From Taxillus chinensis (lineage: Eukaryota; Streptophyta; Magnoliopsida; Santalales; Loranthaceae): a stretch of 64,000 nucleotides of DNA. The DNA lies in NCBI GenBank assembly GCA_023512835.1, contig CM042091.1, positions 20,601,506 to 20,665,505 of the forward strand, written 5' to 3'. A model generated the notes under the pieces. It was not told the DNA's origin, did no database searches, and saw only the letters and a program-made list of their open reading frames with translations. Within the stretch, counting starts at the first letter, position 1. Every line of letters starts with the position of its first letter. Shown in pieces: positions 56,191 through 64,000 of the stretch. The position numbers were made by a program, and so were the translations under genes.

Positions 56191-57797
56191 TGTCACGCCC
56201 CGGATTTCCAACCTGAGGAAACCGGTTCGTGACTCCCCTTTACCCACGTGGTGGATAAGGGGTTAGGATACAATTCCACACAAGACATCACACACTTCCA
56301 CATTAGATATTCAAGGACAGAATCATATATCTTTACTAAACTCAAATGTCTTTTACAATCATTCCCCATTGGGGTTATAATGGTTCCACATAATAATATA
56401 AAACAAAACACAACAGATAACTCAGTCTTCCACCTTAGTGTTCCCACCTAACGCCTGTAGGTTCCTGGAAACAAACAAGACACACTAGGAGGGGTGAGCA
56501 ACCACAACTCAATAGGGATCATGTCTCCCAAACCCATCCCATGCTCCTAGCATCTACATGACAACGTGCACAAGTGCAGTGTCGTGGCAATAATATATAA
56601 ATAGGTTATAATCAACATTTATAAATATGTCAACACATAAACAAACTACAAAGGCACGTACAACCATTTCCACAGCCACACAGGCTCCCCAACCATAGCC
56701 GAACAAGCTCCACAGCCACACAGGCTACCACAACCACAACCACACAGGCTACCACAGTCCCACATAACATATTAACAAGCACATCACAATAACATACATT
56801 CACATTATATCAAATAACACATGTACTCAACAACCATCACCCAAACCATTATTATCATATCCACTTATTATGTTCTCAAACATGACTCTCTCGGAAACCC
56901 AAGGTTTCCCCACAAGGCCCTACCGCGGAACCAACCCTAACGAACTCAACCGCTGAACGAATTGCGCCGACACTCGAACGGCCTCCATGGCCCGCTGCCA
57001 CGTGAACAAACCCGAAAATCCCCAGACCCCGGACTTATCATCATATCCAAACATAACTTGCCATTGAAGGCCAACATTCATATAGGAGATCACACCTATA
57101 TGAATCCCTACCTCGGAAAGATCCTCCTTACTCTTGCTCCCACGCTAGACGCCGTCCACCCACGCGAACACAACGGTAACGATCAAGAGAGGGCTCTCTC
57201 TCTCTCTCTCTGCGATGGCTGACAAAAATCAAAAACCCTAAAAAAAAGAAAAGAGATCTCCTTTTAAATATCACAACGCTTATCAAAATGACATAGTTTT
57301 GATAAGTGAAACAGAATCCCCCTTTTTTAAAAAAAAAAACGCAACACATATTAAAACGACGTAGTTTTGATAAGTGACACATGTTTTAACCTTCCCGCTT
57401 TCACACAGGACAAAATACCCATAATTCGAACATGGTCCTTTGAAAAAAGATTATCAGCATAACAAAACGAAGGAGACAGTGCAAAAATATGGCTGCACGT
57501 GACAAAGGCCATTGTCACGTGCAACCTCCAAATAGTCTAGGATTTTGCCAATAGCTTTAGAACTTTGTCTGGAAGGCTCCCATGCAAAAACATCACTGCA
57601 CATGACAAAGGCCATTGTCACGTTTCAACCTCTAAATGCTCCCTCTTGAGCTCATCTCTTGCCTCATGCTTCCTCATTAATATACAAAGTGTTCTAGCTG
57701 ATGTGTATGAGAAGAAATCTCCCAAAAACCTAACAATTGCCACTCAAAAGGCATAGCTATGACTAACTCCTCACATCCCTAAACACGGGTCATTATA
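56191..57797 (-). repeat. Gypsy element C 3' LTR
   Basis: In plus-strand order it runs TGTCACGCCCCGG to GGGTCATTATA, 1607 bp; on its own strand it starts TATAATGACCCGTG (TG mutated to TA) and ends GGGGCGTGACA. The sequence matches the solo LTR at 14720 and the partial 5' LTR at 63374. It contains a CT run at 57195-57212 and a perfect 12-bp hairpin at 57494-57523 with CACGTG in both arms, echoed at 57596-57625. Confidence 0.93.
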
Positions 57798-57816
57798 TCC
57801 TCTCCCCCTTAAGACT
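57798..57816 (-). other. Polypurine tract of Gypsy element C
   Basis: On the minus strand CTTAAGGGGGAGAGGA sits immediately before the 3' LTR, preceded by TTCGAGGACGAAAAGT. This is the classic plus-strand priming signal of Tekay/Del chromoviruses and fixes the orientation of the element. Confidence 0.9.
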
Positions 57817-58121
57817 TTTCGTCCTCGAAAAGAATCTATATACTAACTAGAACTATGAGGAATAACACACATGTAACCCATTACGCAAAATCGCAAGTCA
57901 CAGCACACCAATGGATCATCACATCACTATCACATCACAAACTTAACAAAGCACACATGTTTCCACCACAATGAAATTGGATAGCATATCCAATCACCAT
58001 CAAACAGATCAAACAGTACATATAACACATATCCTCATGTCTAAAAAGGGCAATAAACAACACATCATGAACAACAAGCATGGGAAATCACAATCTCTTG
58101 GCCAACAGCCACCTCCCACCC
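57817..58121 (-). other. Gypsy element C 3' untranslated interior
   Basis: The 305 bases between the end of pol and the polypurine tract are AC-rich on the plus strand, with no ORF or secondary motif that I can support. Confidence 0.6.
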
Positions 58122-61060
58122 TCAAGATTGTTCGTTCTCGAACAACTCCGGGTGCTGCTTATGCATCAGGGACTCATGTTCCCTTGTCTCCTCCTCAATT
58201 CCACGGTGCTACCACAACACGCGAACCAATGGAATAGTGCGACCACGCAAAAGCTTCTCCCGGTGATCCAATATCCCGATAGGAGCCTCAACAACGGACA
58301 TGTCATCCTCAATATCCAATGTCCCCCAATTAATCACATGAGTTGGGTTAGGATGATACTTCCGTAACTTGGACACATGGAACACATTATGCACCGACTC
58401 AACCGCGGTGGCAATGCTAACCGGTAGGCCACTGGCCCCACACGAGCCATAACCTCAAAAGGACCAATAAACCTTGGAGATAGCTTGGAACCTCTCCCAA
58501 ATCGCCGATGTCAATGACGTGGAGAAATATGGAGAAACACATGATCTCCCACGGAAAACTCCAAAGGTCACCACCGCTGATCAGCATAAGATTTCTATCG
58601 ACTCTGAGCCAACAACAAGCGCTGACGAATCAACTTGACCTTCTCAGTAGCCTCTTGAACCAACTGTAGTCCCAAAAGTGCTGCCTCCCTCGCCTTAGTC
58701 CAACACAAAGGTGACCGACACGGTCTGTCATACAATGCCTCAAAAGGAGCCATCCCAATGGATGCCTGATAACTATTGCAGGCAAACTCCACCAAAGGAA
58801 GGTGAGTTGCCCATGAACCCCCAAAATCTAGCACATAGGCTCGCAACATGTCTTCCAATGTCTGATTTGTCCTATCTGTCTGACCGTCAGTTTCAAGGTG
58901 AAAAGCTGTACTCATGCTAAGCTTTGTCCCCATAGCCTCCTGTAAGCCTACCCAAAAACGAGAGGTGAACCGCGAATCTCTGTCGGACACAATCGATGAT
59001 GGTATCCCATGCAATCTCACAATCTCTTTCACATAAAGCTGACTCAATGCCCCAATGGAATCTCGCTCTCAAACGACAAGGAAATGGGCCGACTTCGTTA
59101 ATCGATCCACAATCACCCATATCATGTTTGTCTTCCCAATGGTGGGTGGAAGGCCAGTCATAAAATCCATCGCTATGTGGTCCCACTTCCACTCTGCTAC
59201 TGGCAATGGTTGCAATATACCTGCTAGCCGCTGATGCTCAGCTTTCATCTGATGACAAGTAAGGCACCTCTCAACAAATGCTACCACATCACGTTTCATC
59301 CCAAGCCACCAAAAATGCCCCCGAAGTGCATGGTACATCTTCGTACCCCCTGGATGCACAACGACCCTAGACTGGTGGAAATCCCCCATCACCGCATCCC
59401 GGAGAGAAGAAGCCACTACTAGCCGCCCTTGAAAGGACAACTCATGCTCAGGGCCTTCTGTCCAATCCTCAGATAACTTGCCATCCTCAATATGGGAACG
59501 AAGAACCTCACACTCTATATCATCCAATTGTCCCTCCCAGACTCGCTGGTACAACTCAGGCACAACAACGATAAGGCTAAGGACTATCCCACCATCATGG
59601 GCAATAGGCTACAACTGCAACATCGCCAACTGCTCCATTAGCTTCCACTCTCTCACTGCCACTTTAGCTTTACCTTTCCTGCTTAACGCATCAACCACGA
59701 CATTACCCTTGCCTAGGATGTAGGCAAGAGTAAAATCAAAGGTCTGCAAATACTCCACCCATATCCTCTGCCTCAAATTCAAGTCCCTCTGAGTAAAATT
59801 ATACTGAAGGCTCTGTGGTCTGAGAACACCACAAATTTCTCCCCCAAAAGGTAATCCTGTCAACTCTTCAAAGCAAAGATAATAGCCGCCAACTCAAGAT
59901 CATAGGTAGGGTAATTCTGTTCATGTGGTTTCAACTGCCTTGACCCATAAGCTACCACATTGTGCTCCTGCATAAGCACACACCCCAAACCAATCCTGGA
60001 TGCATCACAATACACCTCATATGGAACGTCCTCCCTAGGTAACGTCAACACAGGTGCAGCGGTTAAACGGGTTTTGAAAGCCTCAAATGCCTGCTGACAC
60101 TTGCCAGTCCACTCAAACTTCACTCCTTTCCGGGTCAACGCCGTCATAGGAGCTGCCAAATAGGAGAGTCCCTCTACAAAATGATGATAATACCCCGCCA
60201 AACCAAGAAAACTACGAATCTCGAAAACATTGGTTGTCCTCTCCTACGATAACACAACCTCAATCTTAGCTGGGTCCACCCTAACACCCCCAACCGACAC
60301 TACATGGCCAAGAAAATGAACCTCCTGGATACAAAACTCACATTTTCTAAACTTAGCATACAACTGTTGGTCCCCCAAGGTTTGCAACACTATTGCCAAA
60401 TGTTCCACATGCTCCCTCTCGGTCTTGGAATACACCAAAATATCATCAATGAACACCACAACAAAAGAATCCAAGTATAGAGCAAAAACCTGGTTCATCA
60501 GATGCATGAACACTGCTGGTGCATTAGTGAGTCCAAAAGCCATCACTACCCACTCATAATGCCCATACCACCGAAAAGCAGTCTTAGGGATATCCTCATC
60601 TCTAACCCTCAACTGGTGGTACCCCGACCGCAGATCTATCTTTGAAAACCACTGGGCCCCACTTAACTCGTCAAACAAGTCATTTATCCAAGGCAATGGA
60701 TACTTGTTCTTTACAGTCACCAAATTTAGCTTCCTGTAGTCAATGTAAAGACGAAACGTGCCACCTGCCTTCTTTGCAAAGAGCATCGGAGCACCTAAGG
60801 GTGAGGAACTCAATCTGATATATCCCTGGCTCACCAACTCCTCTATTTGCCTCTGAAGCTCCCTCAACTCTGCTGGTCCCATATGATAAGCCACTTGGGA
60901 AACTGGACTAGTCCCTGGTAGCAACTCAATGGTGAACTCCACACTCCTCTTAGGTGGAAACCTCCTCAGCTCCTCAGGAAAGACATCTTGAAACTAGTCA
61001 ACAACCTTTGGCCACACCCTCTTTCCCACTTTTCCTTCCTCCGCAAAGGTTAGGGCTGCT
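58122..61060 (-). pseudogene. pol: Gypsy element C pol (RT-RNase H-INT-chromodomain)
   Basis: Reverse transcriptase (60942-60244): [46 protein letters not shown] and catalytic FIDDILVYS. RNase H (60201-59610): [45 protein letters not shown] and ILGKGNVVVDALSR. Integrase: the H-H-C-C finger (VHPGGTKMYHALRGHFWWLG, then CLTCHQMKAEH) near 59290-59370, core residues in WDHIAMDFMTGLP, VSDRDSRFTSRFW and TDGQTDRTNQTLEDM (58595-59180). The C-terminus has [35 protein letters not shown] and then EEETREHESLM...HPELF, the chromodomain of Tekay chromoviruses, ending at TGA 58122-58124. Breaks include frameshifts near 60240, 59860 and 59060 and a TAG after VRVLW. Chromodomains steer integration to heterochromatin. 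Confidence 0.92.
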
Positions 61061-61570
61061 AACCTGTGGGTAATGGCACCCCATTGAACACTAGCCCAGC
61101 CCGACTCGCCTCACGATCCCACTCCCCATGCAGGGTGCAAGGAGTCCCCGTAGGTGACACGAACAATACACGGTGCTGATAACAATCTATCTTGGCCTTG
61201 AAATCCATAAGCCAATCCATACCCAAGATCAGGTCAAATGTCCGCAATGACATCACATGCAAGTCAAAACTAAGCTTCACATCACCCATGGTTAGCACAT
61301 AACCACGACAAACATGTCGTACCTCAATCATACCACCCACTAGTGACTCAACAACTAGGGGCCTCTCTACCTCAACACATTCTAATCCTAAGCCATCAAT
61401 AACAAGCTTAACAACAAATGAACAAGATGCCCCCGTATCAAAGAGAACAGAAACAAGCGTACGAGAGATCAAAAGGGTACCTCTAACCACCGATGGTCCT
61501 GCCCCACCCTCCACCAGTGGAGGTGGTAACTCAGCCTCCTCCTGAGGTGTCGCATTCAGTGCAAACACCC
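61061..61570 (-). pseudogene. pol: Gypsy element C protease region
   Basis: The aspartic protease-like domain shows TLVSVLFDTGASCSFVVKL (catalytic DTG) and LILGMDWLMDFKAKIDC on the minus strand, open over this stretch. It follows gag with a frame change near 61560-61600. It is the orthologue of 20161-20626 in element D. Confidence 0.85.
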
Positions 61571-62902
61571 TTCCTTGGCCCGTGCCACTGGTCGGCTCAC
61601 TCCCTGGACGGTTCTCGTCCTAATTGCCTCCAGCATCAGTTTATTGTCGCTCTGGCCTCCCCTGAGGTCGGGTTTGGCTGGATCCTGCCTGACTAGCCTG
61701 CCACTGACGAGCTGGTCTCTCTCTACTGGTGCTCGAAAGCTGGTGCCACTCCTTGTGCTGGATGTCATGCCTCCTGCTCCCCTGTTGCCACTCCTGCAAA
61801 CCCGACTCAAATGGCCCTCTCATCCATAGTTCTTGCATCGCTAGTCCTTCATAGGACACTCCCCCTTGAAATGGCCTTGCTCCCCACAGCAATGACAACT
61901 GCTAGGGATACCTCCTACTGAACCTCCTTGTCTGCTGCCGCCAAAGCTGGACCTCCCTGGGTTCACTGATGGTTGACCCCTGTTGCAGAAGGAACTGCTA
62001 CCTCCCTCCTCGATCTTGGGCCTCTTGGACCCTGAATCCCGATCAGATCCACCATGCAACTAACGACCCTGATGGGCCTGCCTCCCATCATCTAGCTCCC
62101 TCTCAGCTATACGAGTTGTTTTTACAACCTCAGCATAGGTCCTCAACCACAGTATCACCACCCTCTGCCTAAGGGTTGGCCGGAGACCCAAGGTGAACTT
62201 GTGGGCCTTCAGGTCCTTCCTCGCCCCAATCTCAGGGGCAAATCTACTCAAGCTCCGGAACTCCCTCTCATGCTCGGGCACTGTCCTCAATTCCTGCCTC
62301 AAGCTGTCAAATTCCTCTCTCTTTTACCACCTCAATGACTCGGGGAAGAACTCATCATGGAAAAGCTGTAAGAACTCCTCCCACAACATGAACTGCACTG
62401 TACGGCTTCCCGCTACACTCTGCCACCTCTCCAAGGCATTGCCCTCTAGTTGTCAAATGGCCAACCTCACCTTATCCTCCTCCCAGGGTAGGAGAAAGGA
62501 AAACACATGCTCAATCTGTCTCAACTAGTGCTCAGCCACCACTAGATCCACTTCTCCCTTGAATCTCGGTGGTTGTTCCTTTTGGAACCTCATCACCACA
62601 TCATCCTCAACTCGATGAATCAGTACGCCATCTAGCGGACTCTCACGCTCACGAGGTAACTCCCCTACTGGTGGTGGTGGTGGTGGCACCACCTGCTATG
62701 CCGCCATCTCACGATGCACTTCCTCCCGAACCTCTTGGTAGATACCCTCCCTCAACTCTTGGACTTCCTGTCGAATGCCCTCTCACAGCTGCGCTAGCAA
62801 CAACTCATTCCCTCCAGCGGGCTGCCCCACACCTGGACCCTCATGGGCAGATGACTCATCAGCCACTGCCCCAGACGCATGCATCGCTCTCCTCGGTGGC
62901 TT
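61571..62902 (-). pseudogene. gag: Gypsy element C gag (start codon lost)
   Basis: The ATG used by element D (at 18806) is AAG here (62902-62900), in otherwise identical context (TAAGAAAGCC against TAAGAATGCC). The capsid region matches D: QPPRFKGE, LRQIEHVFSF, LEGNALERW, HEREFRSLSRFAPE, KAHKFTLGLRPTLRQ. A zinc knuckle CHCCGEQGHFKGEC lies near 61890-61850. Several stops occur (after VAEH, after VRLAI, after RW, after HQGR, and others). The pattern of stops is partly shared with element D, so some predate their separation. Confidence 0.85.
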
Positions 62903-63358
62903 TCTTACTACACGAAGCGAGGAACACAATCATCAAAACGCATTCGAAATCTATCGAGTGTCACTACCTCTACTCCATTTTTTTAAATTCAATTATCATA
63001 TTGCATTACATATATTGCACACATTTCAGTTCACATTAAATCATATTGCACAAACATCAATCCCACAAGCACACAACTCAATAACACAGGCACATTTTCT
63101 CGTAGTCATGCTCAAGTTATTATAAAATTAGAGTTGCACAATTAAAACTTTATCACGTTATTCACACAATCACACATAAACATTAAATGCAATTAGTGCC
63201 CTAGTGCCAATGCATGCAAATCCTACCACAGGACTGGACTACCCAAGTACACCTTAGAGGCTCAAAGAGGACCATGTTGATCAGGCATGCCCCTCCAGGC
63301 TCCTCCAAAGGACTCAAGATAACCAAATCCGCCCACTACCCTAGGCCAATTAGACCAT
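62903..63358 (-). other. Gypsy element C 5' untranslated leader
   Basis: The stretch between primer site and gag shares GCCTGATCAACATGGTCCTC and CTTTGAGCCTCTA with the leader of element D (18466-18497). I see no uORF or other feature with support. Element D lacks the LTR-proximal part. Confidence 0.7.
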
Positions 63359-63370
63359 CCTCTAATACCA
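63359..63370 (-). other. Primer-binding site of Gypsy element C
   Basis: On the minus strand TGGTATTAGAGG, three bases inside the 5' LTR, matches the initiator-Met tRNA complement TGGTATCAGAGC with two differences, as in an ageing copy of a tRNA-Met-primed element. Confidence 0.85.
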
Positions 63371-63373
63371 TAT

Positions 63374-64000
63374 TGTCACGCCCTAGATTTCCAACCCGAG
63401 GAAACCGGTTCGTGACTCCCCTCTACCAACACAGTGGATAAGGGGTTAGGATACAATTTCACATAGGACATCACACACTTCTACATTAGATATTCAAGGA
63501 CAGAATCATATATCTTTATTAAACTCAAATGTCTTTTACAATCATTCCCCATTGGGGTTACAATGGTTCCACGAAATAATATAAAACAAAACACAGCAAA
63601 TAACTCAGTCTTCCACCTTGGTGTTCCCACTTAACACCTGTAGGTTCCTGAAAATAAACAAGACACGCCAGAAGGGGTGAGCAACCACAGCTCAGTAGGG
63701 ATCATGTCTCCCCAACCTATCCCATTCTCCTAGCATCTACATGACAACGTGCACAAGTGCAGTGTTGTGGCAATAATATATAAACAGGTTATAATCAAAA
63801 TTTATAAATATGTCAACACACAAACAAACCACAAAGGCACATATAACCATTTTCACAGCCACACAAGCTCCACAACCACAACCGAACAGTCTCAACAGCC
63901 ACACAGGCTACCATAACTAGAACCACACAAGCTCTACAGTCACATAGGCTACCACAACCACAGCCACATAGGCTCCACAACCACACAGGCTACCACAGTC
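63374..64000 (-). repeat. Gypsy element C 5' LTR (cut by window end)
   Basis: It begins (plus strand) TGTCACGCCCTAG and follows 56191 onwards base for base with scattered substitutions, including GACTCCCCTCTACCAAC, the AGACACGCCAGAAGGGGTGAG section and 'cacacaggctaccac' repeats. About 1 kb of the LTR lies beyond the window. The target duplication cannot be checked for that reason. Confidence 0.93.

Overview
The window is nuclear DNA of a flowering plant. It has a spliced gene with GT-AG introns, single-exon genes with TATA boxes, tRNA-Met-primed LTR retrotransposons and a hAT transposon with introns. I cannot name the species.

The first 11 kb hold ordinary genes. On the minus strand at 6987-10711 is a three-exon gene for a CCCH zinc-finger protein (three fingers, about 702 residues). 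On the plus strand at 1814-2743 is an intact single-exon paralogue that keeps only the C-terminal half and has no zinc fingers. Between them at 4617-5420 is a GC-rich single-exon gene of unknown function. The two plus-strand genes share a run of GTTTCCTA motifs just upstream of their TATA boxes. A hAT-type MITE lies at 11477-11736.

From about 11.8 kb to the end almost everything is nested transposable element. In order: degenerate LTR-like repeats with tandem arrays (11.75-14.7 kb); a solo LTR of a Tekay-like Gypsy family with a perfect target duplication (14720-16457); a decayed plus-strand Gypsy copy of that family (D, 17874-21617), cut by a hAT transposon (21618-24930); an old SIRE-like Copia element (A, 24931-50240), missing its 5' end. 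Element A has itself received a solo LTR (25705-27503), a complete 12.85-kb Copia element of the same family (B, 32048-44899), a 480-bp TRIM (45554-46033) and a solo LTR of its own family (48780-50039). Element A abuts a Gypsy reverse-transcriptase fragment (E), which is also split by a 5.5-kb non-coding LTR element (F, 50545-56082). The window ends in a minus-strand Tekay-type Gypsy element with a chromodomain (C, 56191 to beyond the end).

The most unusual thing is the extra ORF between pol and the 3' LTR of Copia elements A and B. It occupies the position of the SIRE env-like ORF but shows no membrane segment. It has an N-terminal block like the 'putative plant transposon protein' domain, a Ser/Pro/Ala-rich linker, a short predicted coiled coil, and a C-terminal block with the ordered His-Asp-Gln-Cys signature of an Ulp1/C48 (SUMO-protease-like) cysteine peptidase. 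Both copies of the family carry it, so it is a family trait. All retroelement coding regions here are decayed; many stops are TAG at codons that are CAG in a sister copy, as expected from deamination of methylated cytosine.
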